From NCBI RefSeq assembly GCF_012952065.1, contig NZ_JABCJJ010000001.1, positions 186,001 to 250,000 of the forward strand: a stretch of DNA of 64,000 nucleotides, read 5' to 3'. The stretch's first letter is position 1, and every line of letters starts with the position of its first letter. Shown one piece after another: positions 56,482 through 64,000 of this stretch. The position numbers and the translations under genes are program-made. The notes beneath the pieces are model-generated. The model had not been told where the DNA came from. It did no database searches and worked only from the letters and a program-made list of their open reading frames with translations. The stretch comes from Cellulomonas fimi (GTDB taxonomy: Bacteria; Actinomycetota; Actinomycetes; Actinomycetales; Cellulomonadaceae).

Positions 56482-56504
56482 GGCGTCTCCTCAGGCCTCA
56501 ATGA

Positions 56505-56526
56505 ATCAATGAGTCGATACATTGAT
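56505..56526. promoter_or_regulatory. inverted-repeat operator for the GntR operon
   Basis: ATCAATG and CATTGAT form a perfect 7-bp inverted repeat with an 8-nt spacer, in an AT-rich island 24 nt upstream of the membrane protein start; a second half-site (TCAATGA) overlaps. It fits a GntR/YtrA binding site overlapping the promoter. Confidence 0.55.
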
Positions 56527-56543
56527 GCACGCGCGAAGTCGTG

Positions 56544-57584
56544 TCAAGCCGGGGCGAGCCACGCGTCCACGCCGGCCAGCAGCGTCTGCTTGGTGCCGCC
56601 GCTCGCGCGCGAGGCGTTGATGGAGCCGCGCGCCAGCTCGGCCACGTCCGCGTCGGAGAACCCCAGCACGTCGCGCGCGGTCTCGTACTGGTGCACCAGG
56701 CGGGAGCCGAACAGCAGCGGGTCGTCGGCCCCGAGCGCCACGGTCGCGCCCGCCTCGACCAGGGTGCGCAGCGGGACGTGGTTCGCCTCGGGGTACACGC
56801 CGAGGGAGACGTTCGACGCCGGGCAGACCTCGAGCGCGACCCCCTCGGAGACGACCCGGTCGAGCACCCGCGGGTCCTCGGCCGAGCGGACGCCGTGCCC
56901 CAGGCGGTCGGGACGCAGGTGCCCCAGGACGTCCTCCACGTGGGCCGGCCCGAGGAGCTCGCCCCCGTGCGGGACGGACGCGAGGCCCGCGCGTCGCGCG
57001 ATCGCGAAGGCGGGGGCGAACTCCGCGGTCTCGCCCCGTCGCTCGTCGTTGCTCAGCCCGAACCCGACCACCTCGCCCGGCCCGGTGCCCGCGTGCCGCG
57101 CCGCGAGCCGAGCGAGCGTGCGCGCCTCGAGCGGGTGCCGCATCCGGGACGACGCCACGATCACCGCGACCTCGATCCCGGTCGCTGCGCTCGCCCGGCG
57201 CGCCGCGTCGAGCACGATCTCGAGCGCCGGGGTGAGCCCGCCCACGTACGGGGCGTACGACGTCGGGTCGACCTGGATCTCCAGGCGGCCGGAGCCCTCC
57301 GCGGCGTCGTCGGCCGCCGCCTCCGCGACGATCCGCCGCATGGTCTCCTCCGACCGCACGACGGACCGCGCGGCGTCGTACAGGCGCTGGAACCGGAACC
57401 AGCCGCGCTCGTTGGCGGGGACGCGGAGCGGGTCGCCGTCGAGCAGCGCGGCCGGCAGGCGCACCCCGGCCGCGTCCGCGAGCTCCGCGAGGGTCGAGAC
57501 GCGCATCGACCCGGTGAAGTGCAGGTGGAGGTGCGCCTTGGGGAGCAGGGCCAGGTCGCGCACGCGGCGAGTCTGCCAGGGCAC
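56544..57584 (-). CDS. adenosine deaminase-like amidohydrolase
   Basis: A 346-residue metal-dependent deaminase. The HxH zinc motif is in KAHLHLHFTGSMR (about residues 16-28), followed by VPHGGEL with the catalytic Glu, DRLGHGVR and EVCPASNVSLG, then GADDPLLF with the last metal Asp. These match the ADA family, which converts adenosine to inosine, though HGGE replaces the usual HAGE and the N-terminal loop reads FTGS rather than LEGA, so another purine or a pterin could be the substrate. GTG 57584 is the longest start; GTG 57563 is plausible, and neither has a clear ribosome site. Confidence 0.85.
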   Translation of the reverse strand: MPWQTRRVRDLALLPKAHLHLHFTGSMRVSTLAELADAAGVRLPAALLDGDPLRVPANERGWFRFQRLYDAARSVVRSEETMRRIVAEAAADDAAEGSGRLEIQVDPTSYAPYVGGLTPALEIVLDAARRASAATGIEVAVIVASSRMRHPLEARTLARLAARHAGTGPGEVVGFGLSNDERRGETAEFAPAFAIARRAGLASVPHGGELLGPAHVEDVLGHLRPDRLGHGVRSAEDPRVLDRVVSEGVALEVCPASNVSLGVYPEANHVPLRTLVEAGATVALGADDPLLFGSRLVHQYETARDVLGFSDADVAELARGSINASRASGGTKQTLLAGVDAWLAPA

Positions 57585-57625
57585 TCAGCCGTCGTCGCGC
57601 GCACCCTGGACCGCGTGGGAGCCCG

Positions 57626-58504
57626 TCAGCCGTCGTCGCGCCGCCGCCAGCGGAACGTCCGCACCCCGAGCACGAGCCCCACCACCAGGTACGCCAGGAG
57701 CACCGCCGCGGTCGCGCCGTGCTCCCAGGACCCGGACACCTCGCCCGCCTCCGCGCCCTCGGGCAGGAAGACCGACCGCATGCCCTGCGCCATCCACTTG
57801 AGCGGGAAGAGCGACGCGACCTGCTGCATCCAGGTCGGCAGCTGGTCGTACTGGAAGAAGACGCCCGAGATGAACTGCAGCACGAGCACCACGGGCGTCA
57901 CGACGGCGCTCGCCGCGCGCCCCGACCGTGGCACCGCCGAGAAGCCGATGCCGCAGACGCACCCGGTCGCCGTGCCGAGCGCGAAGATCCACACGAACGT
58001 CCACCAGCGGCCCGCGGTGTCCGGCATCGGCACGTCGAAGAGGGTGGCCGCCACTACGAGCAGCAGCGCCGCCTGCACGATCGACGTCAGGAGTACCTGC
58101 CCGACCTTGCCCAGGAAGTACGACGTCGCCGGCATCGGCGTGGCGCGCAGCCGCTTGAGGCCACCGTCGTCGCGCTCGCTCGCGATCGTGATGGCGAGGT
58201 TCTGGAAGCTCGACAGCATGACGCCGGTCGCGACCATCCCGGGCAGGAAGTACTGCGCGAACGGGATGCCGGGCGGCGGGCCGACGCGGCCGTCGTCCTG
58301 CCCGAACACCGTCGCGAAGATCGCCAGCATGATGATCGGGTACGCGAAGATGAAGATCACCGCGTCGCGCTCGCGGAAGAACTGGCGCAGCTCGATCCCG
58401 ACGCGCGACCAGCCGATCGCGAGCGTCGAGGGCAATCGCCCCGCGCCGGTGCGGGTGCGCGTCGGGGCGGCTCCCGGGCGCCGGGCCTGCGTGGGCGTGG
58501 TCAT
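57626..58504 (-). CDS. ABC-2 type exporter permease
   Basis: A 292-residue permease with six hydrophobic segments and the ABC-2 layout. It has an N-terminal cytoplasmic part, then ELRQFFRERDAVIFIFAYPI and ASERDDGGLKRLRATPMPAT, the loop that contacts the ATPase, and a C-terminal FPLKWMAQGMRSVFLPEG before the last helix. The ATG overlaps the stop of the ATPase gene (ATGA). Substrate unknown; such pairs often export drugs or lipids. Confidence 0.92.
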   Translation of the reverse strand: MTTPTQARRPGAAPTRTRTGAGRLPSTLAIGWSRVGIELRQFFRERDAVIFIFAYPIIMLAIFATVFGQDDGRVGPPPGIPFAQYFLPGMVATGVMLSSFQNLAITIASERDDGGLKRLRATPMPATSYFLGKVGQVLLTSIVQAALLLVVAATLFDVPMPDTAGRWWTFVWIFALGTATGCVCGIGFSAVPRSGRAASAVVTPVVLVLQFISGVFFQYDQLPTWMQQVASLFPLKWMAQGMRSVFLPEGAEAGEVSGSWEHGATAAVLLAYLVVGLVLGVRTFRWRRRDDG

Positions 58505-59445
58505 GACGGCTCTCCGTCCAGCGCGGCGGTGGCCATGACGGGGCCGGTGGCGGCCGGCTCGCCGATCAGCCCGAGGTACACGTCCTCGAGGCTCGGGCGC
58601 ACCACCTGCAGGTCGGGGATCTCGTCTCCCGGACCGGCGCCGAGCCGAGCGGCCAGCGCGCGCACGAACGCCGTCGGGGTCGCCGTGCGTTCCTGGCGCG
58701 GACGCGGTGGGCCACCCTCGGCGGCCGGCTCGGACCAGCGCACGACGGCGCGCCGCGCCTCGGGGCCGCCCAGCTCGTGCGGCGCCCCGAGGGCCACGAG
58801 GCGGCCGTCGCGCACGACGGCGACCCGGTCGGCGAGCTGCTCGGCCTCGTCCAGGTAGTGGGTGGTCAGCAGGATCGTGGTCCCCGCGTCCCGCAGGCCC
58901 GCGACGAGGTCCCAGAAGGACCGACGCGCCTGCGGGTCGAAGCCGGTGGTCGGCTCGTCGAGGAACAGCAGCTCGGGATGCCCGACGATGCCGAGCGCCA
59001 CGTCGAGCCGCCGGCGCTGGCCACCCGACAGCTGGCGCGTCCGCGTCCCGATCTTGTCGGTGAGCCCGACCGCCTCGATGAGCTCCGCGGGGTCGCGCGG
59101 GTCGGGGTAGTACCGCGCGAAGTGCCGGACCAGCTCGCCGACCGTGAGCTCGGCCTGGTCGTTCATGGTCTGCAGCACGACGCCGATCCGGGCGCGCCAC
59201 GAGCGGCCGGCCGTCGCGGGGTCGACGCCGAGCACCGACACCTCGCCCGCGTCGCGGTCGCGGAACCCCTCGAGGATCTCGACCGTCGTCGTCTTGCCGG
59301 CTCCGTTGGGACCCAGGATCGCGACGACCTCGCCACGCTCCACGGTCAGGTCCAGGCCGTCGACGGCGTGCTTGCTGCCGTAGCTCTTGCGCAGCCCGCG
59401 GACCACCACGGCGGCGTCGGTCGCGGGGGAGTCGGAGGAGGTCAT
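58501..59445 (-). CDS. ABC exporter ATP-binding protein
   Basis: A 314-residue ATPase of the DrrA/CcmA-like export group: Walker A GPNGAGKTT (about residues 45-53), signature LSGGQRRRLDVAL, Walker B LLFLDEPTTG and the H-loop TTHYLDEAEQ. A C-terminal extension of about 80 residues (an Arg/Pro-rich stretch and a helical end) follows. It forms an operon with the permease and probably makes a homodimeric ATPase with two permease copies. Confidence 0.93.
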   Translation of the reverse strand: MTSSDSPATDAAVVVRGLRKSYGSKHAVDGLDLTVERGEVVAILGPNGAGKTTTVEILEGFRDRDAGEVSVLGVDPATAGRSWRARIGVVLQTMNDQAELTVGELVRHFARYYPDPRDPAELIEAVGLTDKIGTRTRQLSGGQRRRLDVALGIVGHPELLFLDEPTTGFDPQARRSFWDLVAGLRDAGTTILLTTHYLDEAEQLADRVAVVRDGRLVALGAPHELGGPEARRAVVRWSEPAAEGGPPRPRQERTATPTAFVRALAARLGAGPGDEIPDLQVVRPSLEDVYLGLIGEPAATGPVMATAALDGEPS

Positions 59446-59511
59446 GCCCCCACTCTGGCCTGCGCGGATGCTCGGCGGGAGAGGTTCGAGGTCCCGGGAC
59501 GAGATGAGAGC

Positions 59512-60756
59512 TCAGCCCTCGTCGAGCAGCCGCTGGATGCGCGAGACGCCCTCCACCAGGTCGTCGTCGCCGAGCGCGTACGACAGCCGCAGGTACCCGC
59601 TCGGACCGAACGCCTCCCCGGGCACGACCGCCACCTCCGCCTCGTCGAGGATGAGGGCGGCGAGCTCGGCCGACGTCGTCGGCGTCGTGCCGCGGATCGT
59701 GCGACCGAGCACCCCCTCGACGCTCGGGTAGGCGTAGAAGGCGCCCTGCGGCATCGGGCACTCGACCCCGTCGATCTGCGTGAGCATCTCGACCATCGTC
59801 CGGCGTCGGCGGTCGAACGCGAGACGCATGGCCTCGACCGCGGCGAGGTCACCGGTCACGGCCGCGATCGCCGCGCGCTGCGACACGTTCGCGACGTTCG
59901 AGGTCAGGTGGGACTGGAGGTTCGTCGCGGCCTTGACGACGTCGGCCGGGCCGATCATCCAGCCCACGCGCCAGCCGGTCATGGCGTACGTCTTCGCGAC
60001 ACCGTTGAGCACGATGGTCGTGTCCGCGAGCTCGGGCACCACGCGGATCATCGGCGTGAACACCGAGTGGTCGTACGTCAGGTGCTCGTAGATCTCGTCG
60101 GTGATCACCCAGATCCCGTGCTCGAGCGCCCAGCGACCGATCTCCGCCGTCTGCTCCGGCGAGTACACCGAGCCGGTGGGGTTCGAGGGCGAGCAGAACA
60201 GGAGGACCTTGGTGCGCTCGGTGCGCGCGGCCTCAAGCTGCTCGACCGTGACGAGGTACTCCTGGTCGACGCCCGCGAACACCTCGACCGGGACGCCGCC
60301 GGCCAGGCGGATCGCCTCGGGGTAGGTCGTCCAGTACGGCGCCGGCAGCAGCACCTCGTCACCGGGGTCGACGACGGCGGCGAACGCCTGGTACACGGCC
60401 TGCTTGCCGCCGTTGGTGACCAGCACGGACGACGGCGCCACGTCGTACCCGGAGTCGCGGAGCGTCTTCGCGGCGATCGCCTCGCGCAGGGCGGGCAGGC
60501 CGGCGGCGGGGGAGTAGCGGTGGTTGACCGGGTCGACGGCGGCCGCGACCGCCGCGTCGACGATGTAGCCGGGGGTCGGGAAGTCGGGCTCGCCGGCACC
60601 GAACCCGATGACGGGTCGGCCCGCCGCCTTGAGCGCCTTGGCCTTCGCATCCACGGCGAGGGTGGCGGACTCCGCGATGGCCGCCAGGCGGGTCGAGACG
60701 CGCGGCCGAGCGGCCGCGGGGGCAGGGGTCTGGGTGTCGTCGCTCACACGCGACAT
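59512..60756 (-). CDS. aspartate aminotransferase (class I, AspC type)
   Basis: A 414-residue PLP enzyme. It shows [71 protein letters not shown] and the PLP lysine in [17 protein letters not shown], then the C-terminal [15 protein letters not shown] with the substrate-binding Arg. This pattern fits thermophilic-type aspartate/prephenate aminotransferases. ATG 60756 is the likely start; GTG 60747 is an alternative. The open frame continues upstream across tRNA-Trp, secE and nusG but is not coding there. Confidence 0.93.
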   Translation of the reverse strand: MSRVSDDTQTPAPAAARPRVSTRLAAIAESATLAVDAKAKALKAAGRPVIGFGAGEPDFPTPGYIVDAAVAAAVDPVNHRYSPAAGLPALREAIAAKTLRDSGYDVAPSSVLVTNGGKQAVYQAFAAVVDPGDEVLLPAPYWTTYPEAIRLAGGVPVEVFAGVDQEYLVTVEQLEAARTERTKVLLFCSPSNPTGSVYSPEQTAEIGRWALEHGIWVITDEIYEHLTYDHSVFTPMIRVVPELADTTIVLNGVAKTYAMTGWRVGWMIGPADVVKAATNLQSHLTSNVANVSQRAAIAAVTGDLAAVEAMRLAFDRRRRTMVEMLTQIDGVECPMPQGAFYAYPSVEGVLGRTIRGTTPTTSAELAALILDEAEVAVVPGEAFGPSGYLRLSYALGDDDLVEGVSRIQRLLDEG

Positions 60757-60840
60757 CCTGGCACGGAGGTCCGACACCGGTGGGGGCGCTCTCACGCGGC
60801 ACCGGGCGCGCGGCATGGGCGGAGTGTGGGGACTGCCGGT

Positions 60841-60869
60841 TCGACCGTGCTGACGACCTCGCGTACAGT
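60841..60869 (+). promoter_or_regulatory. possible promoter of the tRNA-Trp/secE/nusG operon
   Basis: TCGACC, 17 nt, TACAGT makes a reasonable sigma-70-type promoter 109 nt before tRNA-Trp. A TTGACG at 60883 has no good -10 at the right distance. Confidence 0.3.
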
Positions 60870-60977
60870 GGACCCTCGGTGGTTGACGTCCGCCATGATC
60901 AGTCGTGCCTCGGAACAGGTGGGAGCAGGTATCCTGCTGCGTCCGGTGCGGTGAGTCATGGTGGCCACCGGCACCGA

Positions 60978-61050
60978 AGGGCAGTGGCGCAATTGGTAGC
61001 GCACCGGTCTCCAAAACCGGCGGTTGCGAGTTCGAGTCTCGCCTGCCCTG
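60978..61050 (+). tRNA. tRNA-Trp (CCA)
   Basis: Acceptor AGGGCAG/CTGCCCT, anticodon CCA in a GGTCT-CCA-AAACC context, T-loop AGTTCGAGTCT and discriminator G, normal for bacterial tRNA-Trp. It immediately precedes secE, a gene order common in bacteria. Confidence 0.95.
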
Positions 61051-61086
61051 CGTAGACACCCGACGAACGAGGCAAGGGACCCCACT

Positions 61087-61380
61087 GTGAGCGATTCCGC
61101 ACCCGCTGCGGCGTCCGGTGCCGAAGGCGCCGCCGCGCAAGGGGCGAGGCCTGCGCGCAGCGGCCCGGCGAAGGAGGCGCCCCGTCGCGGGCTCTTCGCC
61201 AGGATCGCCCTCTTCATGCGTCAGGTGATCGCCGAGCTCAAGAAGGTCGTCCGACCGACGCGGTCCGAGCTGCTGCAGTACACCTCGGTGGTCCTGGTGT
61301 TCGTCCTCGTCGTGATGGCGTTCATCACGGTGCTCGACCTCGGCATCGGCCGGGTCACGCTGTGGTTGTTCGGCGGCTGA
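61087..61380 (+). CDS. secE: preprotein translocase subunit SecE
   Basis: A 97-residue single-span subunit of the SecYEG translocon. After an Ala-rich cytoplasmic tail it has the conserved amphipathic helix [20 protein letters not shown] and one transmembrane helix ([20 protein letters not shown]). The start GTG 61087 lies 37 nt after tRNA-Trp. It is followed by nusG, the standard neighbour. Confidence 0.95.
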   Translation: MSDSAPAAASGAEGAAAQGARPARSGPAKEAPRRGLFARIALFMRQVIAELKKVVRPTRSELLQYTSVVLVFVLVVMAFITVLDLGIGRVTLWLFGG

Positions 61381-61431
61381 CCGGTCCCGAGCCCGGTCGG
61401 CGACCGGTTCCCCGAGTCGAAGTAGTTGTTC

Positions 61432-62244
61432 ATGAGTGATGGTCTTCAGAAAGCAGGTCCGGACGTGTCGCAGGAGTCGCAGGAGCAGCCCCTCGCCGAG
61501 GTGGAGCTCGAGGACACCCTGGCGTCGGTCGAGGCGGTCGAGGCGGGAGACGTCGACGCGGCGCCCGAGGACGACGACGCGGCCGCCGAGCCCGCTGGTG
61601 CCGAGACCGCTGTCGACGAGCCCGCTGTCGACGAGGCCCCCGAGGAGGTCGACCCGGTCGACGAGTTCAAGAAGGAGCTTCGGCGCCTTCCCGGCGACTG
61701 GTACGTCATCCACTCCTACGCGGGTTACGAGAACCGCGTGAAGGCCAACCTGGAGAACCGCATCCAGAGCCTCAACATGGAGGACTTCATCTTCCAGGTC
61801 GAGGTGCCCATGGAAGAGGTCACCGAGATCAAGAACGCGCAGCGCAAGGTCGTGCGCCGCGTCCGGATCCCCGGCTACGTCCTCGTCCGCATGGACCTGA
61901 CCGACGAGTCGTGGGGCGCCGTCCGCCACACGCCGGGCGTCACGGGCTTCGTGGGCCACACCCACCAGCCGGTGCCGCTGACGCTCGACGAGGTGTTCTC
62001 GATGCTGGCCCCGACGCTGGCTCCCAAGACGCAGGCCGCCGCCGCTGCGGGCAAGGCCGCGAGCGAGATCAAGGTCGACTTCACGGTCGGCGAGTCCGTC
62101 ACGGTCACGGACGGTCCGTTCGACACGCTGCCCGCCACGATCTCGGAGATCAACGCCGAGGGCCAGAAGCTCAAGGTGCTCGTCTCCATCTTCGGCCGGG
62201 AGACCCCGGTCGAGCTGTCGTTCGGCCAGGTCGCCAAGATCTGA
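61432..62244 (+). CDS. nusG: transcription elongation/antitermination factor NusG
   Basis: A 270-residue NusG. Residues 1-80 are a strongly acidic, Ala/Glu-rich extension typical of actinobacteria. The NGN domain starts at [20 protein letters not shown] and contains [10 protein letters not shown] and TPGVTGFVG. The C-terminal KOW domain has [20 protein letters not shown] and the ending [16 protein letters not shown]. It binds RNA polymerase and couples it to the ribosome or Rho. ATG 61432 is preferred; the ribosome site is weak. Confidence 0.96.
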   Translation: MSDGLQKAGPDVSQESQEQPLAEVELEDTLASVEAVEAGDVDAAPEDDDAAAEPAGAETAVDEPAVDEAPEEVDPVDEFKKELRRLPGDWYVIHSYAGYENRVKANLENRIQSLNMEDFIFQVEVPMEEVTEIKNAQRKVVRRVRIPGYVLVRMDLTDESWGAVRHTPGVTGFVGHTHQPVPLTLDEVFSMLAPTLAPKTQAAAAAGKAASEIKVDFTVGESVTVTDGPFDTLPATISEINAEGQKLKVLVSIFGRETPVELSFGQVAKI

Positions 62245-62320
62245 CCTGACGCCTCCGACGACGTCGCGCGGCGTCGTCGGCAGTGCCACTCACCGAAGTT
62301 CATCGAAGCAAGGACCCGAC

Positions 62321-62752
62321 ATGCCCCCCAAGAAGAAGGTCTCCGGCCTGATCAAGCTCCAGATCAAGGCTGGGGCCGCCACGCCGGCGCCGCCGATCGG
62401 TCCCGCCCTGGGCCAGCACGGCGTCAACATCATGGAGTTCTGCAAGGCGTACAACGCCGCGACCGAGTCGCAGCGCGGCAACGTCGTGCCCGTGGAGATC
62501 ACGGTCTACGAGGACCGCTCCTTCACGTTCATCACCAAGACGCCGCCGGCCGCCGAGCTCATCAAGAAGGCCGCTGGCGTCGACAAGGGCTCGCCGACGC
62601 CGCACACCGTGAAGGTCGCGACCCTGTCGGCCGACCAGGTGCGCGAGATCGCCTCGACCAAGCTCGAGGACCTCAACGCCAACGACCTCGCGTCGGCGGA
62701 GAAGATCATCGCCGGCACGGCGCGCTCGATGGGCATCAAGGTCGAGGGGTGA
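62321..62752 (+). CDS. rplK: 50S ribosomal protein L11
   Basis: A 143-residue ribosomal protein of the GTPase-associated centre, with the conserved [35 protein letters not shown] and the C-terminal rRNA-binding [24 protein letters not shown] lies upstream of ATG 62321. Normal length. The spacing to rplA (304 bp) is unusual. Confidence 0.97.
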   Translation: MPPKKKVSGLIKLQIKAGAATPAPPIGPALGQHGVNIMEFCKAYNAATESQRGNVVPVEITVYEDRSFTFITKTPPAAELIKKAAGVDKGSPTPHTVKVATLSADQVREIASTKLEDLNANDLASAEKIIAGTARSMGIKVEG

Positions 62753-63056
62753 AGGAGGCGGCTCGCAGGTAGGACGAGCGAAGCGAGTCCTGCCGGAGAG
62801 CCGGCGACGCGCACCCCGAGCGAAAAGGCAGCGGGCTGCGGCGACACAACCGCACGAAGTAGCCCGGCCTGCGGCCGGCTGAGACGACACGACCGCACGA
62901 AGCACCCCCGCCCCACAAACGGGCCGAGGCGAGACAACAGCACGACCCGCCCCGCGACATCGGGCACCAAGAAGTACCCCGGCCTGACCCTCGGCGCCGG
63001 GAAGTGGCAGGGCCGGCGCAGGCCCGCACCACGACTGCCGTAGAAGGAGAGAGCAG
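62753..63056 (+). repeat. rplK-rplA spacer with three box-plus-hairpin units
   Basis: The 304-bp spacer has no protein-like frame on the plus strand. An 18-nt box, CGACACRACCGCACGAAG, occurs at 62842-62859 and 62885-62902, with a third diverged copy at 62930-62946. Each box is followed by a GC-rich inverted repeat, giving a period of about 43-45 bp. A further 8-bp hairpin (GGTAGGAC/GTCCTGCC) lies at 62768-62794. The last 15 nt hold the rplA ribosome site. It may be a structured leader or a degenerate repeat element. Confidence 0.6.
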
Positions 63057-63779
63057 ATGACCAAGCGCAGCAAGGCGTACCTCGCCGCAGCGGAGAAGAT
63101 CGAGAAGGACCACCTGTACGCGCCGCTCGAGGCCGTCCGGTTGGCCAAGACCACGTCGGTCGCCACGTTCGACGCGACCGTCGAGGTCGCCTTCCGCCTC
63201 GGGGTCGACCCCCGCAAGGCGGACCAGATGGTCCGTGGCACCGTCAACCTGCCGCACGGCACCGGCAAGACCGCTCGGGTCCTGGTCTTCGCCACGGGTG
63301 AGCGTGCCGAGCAGGCTCGCGAGGCGGGCGCGGACATCGTCGGTGGTGACGAGCTCATCGAGCGCGTCGCAGCAGGCTTCACGGACTTCGACTCCGCCGT
63401 CGCCACGCCGGACCTCATGGGCAAGGTCGGGCGTCTCGGGAAGGTGCTGGGCCCGCGCGGGCTCATGCCGAACCCGAAGACCGGCACGGTGACGATGGAC
63501 GTCGCGAAGGCCGTGAACGAGATCAAGGGCGGCAAGATCGAGTTCCGCGTCGACAAGCACGCCAACCTCCACTTCATCATCGGGAAGGTCTCCTTCACCG
63601 ACCTGCAGCTCGTGGAGAACTACGGTGCGGCGCTCGAGGAGGTGCTGCGGCTCAAGCCGTCGGCGTCCAAGGGCCGCTACATCACCAAGGCGACGATCTC
63701 GACGACGAACGGCCCCGGCATCCTCGTGGACCAGAACAAGACGCGCCGCCTGACCGAGGAGGAGGACGAGGTCGCCTGA
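63057..63779 (+). CDS. rplA: 50S ribosomal protein L1
   Basis: A 240-residue ribosomal protein of the L1 stalk, also a translational repressor in many bacteria. Conserved parts are [33 protein letters not shown] and [20 protein letters not shown], then [28 protein letters not shown] lies upstream of ATG 63057. It ends 27 nt before a strong terminator, so it closes the operon. Confidence 0.97.
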   Translation: MTKRSKAYLAAAEKIEKDHLYAPLEAVRLAKTTSVATFDATVEVAFRLGVDPRKADQMVRGTVNLPHGTGKTARVLVFATGERAEQAREAGADIVGGDELIERVAAGFTDFDSAVATPDLMGKVGRLGKVLGPRGLMPNPKTGTVTMDVAKAVNEIKGGKIEFRVDKHANLHFIIGKVSFTDLQLVENYGAALEEVLRLKPSASKGRYITKATISTTNGPGILVDQNKTRRLTEEEDEVA

Positions 63780-63806
63780 CCTCGCCTCTCGGCAGCAGAG
63801 CAGCAC

Positions 63807-63844
63807 CAGCAGGGCCCGGCGGTCTCGACCGCCGGGCCCTGCTG
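63807..63844 (+). terminator. terminator after rplA
   Basis: A perfect 17-bp stem (63807-63823 with 63828-63844) with loop CTCG, GC-rich throughout. No long U tract follows. It may also serve the convergent minus-strand gene. Confidence 0.88.
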
Positions 63845-63880
63845 CGTCCGTGCCGGCGGCCGGCCGCCGCCCGCGGGCGA

Positions 63881-64000
63881 TCAGGCGCCGCCGTCGAGCT
63901 GCTGCAGCGCGAACAGGTACCCCGACCAGAACGCCGCGCGGAGCGCACCCTCGCCCGACCCGGCCGGCGCGGTCGCCGGTTGCGCGAACGGCTGGGTGAA
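63881..64000 (-). CDS. hypothetical protein, C-terminal end (partial)
   Basis: On the minus strand a frame open to the window edge ends at TGA 63881-63883. The last 39 residues, with ALRAAFWSGYLFALQQLDGG, look like a real helical C-terminus. Too short to assign. It is convergent with rplA. Confidence 0.5.
   Translation of the reverse strand, partial: FTQPFAQPATAPAGSGEGALRAAFWSGYLFALQQLDGGA

Noticed and set aside
60757-62289. Upstream extension of the minus-strand aminotransferase frame across tRNA-Trp, secE and nusG
   Set aside because: The extra 500 codons are the shadow of well-defined plus-strand genes; the enzyme's conserved N-terminus begins near 60756.
62506-62970. Minus-strand 154-codon frame over the end of rplK and the spacer
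   Set aside because: It has Arg/Leu/Ser-rich repetitive sequence, no ribosome site and half of it is antisense to rplK.

Overview
The window is high-GC chromosomal DNA from an actinobacterium. Gene order (a nuo operon ending in a polyprenyl diphosphate synthase gene; tRNA-Thr, tRNA-Met, rpmG, a MaoC pair and murB; tRNA-Trp, secE, nusG, rplK, rplA), frequent GTG starts and ATGA/GTGA overlaps point to Micrococcales, possibly a Cellulomonas-like genus. The genus is an inference from gene content and order, not from a search.

Layout. (1) 1-12430: the 3' part of a nuo operon for proton-pumping NADH:menaquinone oxidoreductase (end of nuoF, then nuoG to nuoN), directly coupled to a polyprenyl diphosphate synthase that probably makes the menaquinone side chain. 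(2) 12486-29145: a run of nine same-strand genes, mostly overlapping by 4 nt. They encode a MoxR AAA+ ATPase, a PP2C phosphatase, an FHA protein with a Glu-Pro rod, a transmembrane Ser/Thr kinase, a 1979-residue surface-anchored protein with about 11 Ig-like and 5 fibronectin III domains, a DUF58 protein, a transglutaminase-like membrane protein whose catalytic triad is lost, an RDD-FHA membrane protein and a small LpqN/DcrB-like protein. The set looks like a phospho-regulated envelope system built around the giant protein. (3) About 29.2-41.2 kb: an accessory region starting at a truncated gene. It carries a lipoprotein serine protease, a broken IS256-type element, an acyl-CoA dehydrogenase, small lipoproteins, a WYL regulator with a divergent hydrolase, a small DUF1660-like protein, an internally deleted tyrosine recombinase, three toxin-antitoxin loci (one toxin frameshifted) and a protein with four cold-shock domains. 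A short repeated motif lies between several of these modules. (4) 41262-48552: a DHFR-like reductase, a GrpB-family protein, an RsbQ/RsbP-like stress-signalling pair, RarD, FprA and HtpX.

(5) 48617-55177: a GNAT acetyltransferase, YajQ, tRNA-Tyr, an SDR oxidoreductase, tRNA-Thr, tRNA-Met, rpmG, two MaoC-type dehydratases, an MFS transporter and murB. (6) 55181-60756, minus strand: a GntR regulator with a membrane protein, an adenosine deaminase-like enzyme, an ABC exporter and an aspartate aminotransferase. (7) 60978-63844: tRNA-Trp, secE, nusG, rplK and rplA, closed by a strong terminator. The rplK-rplA spacer is unusually long and repetitive. The window ends in the 3' end of an unidentified minus-strand gene.

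The most interesting items are the kinase/FHA/giant-protein cluster with its pseudo-transglutaminase, the module-separating repeats and deleted integrase of the accessory region, the four-CSD protein, and the structured rplK-rplA spacer. All assignments come from reading the sequence; no database search was run.
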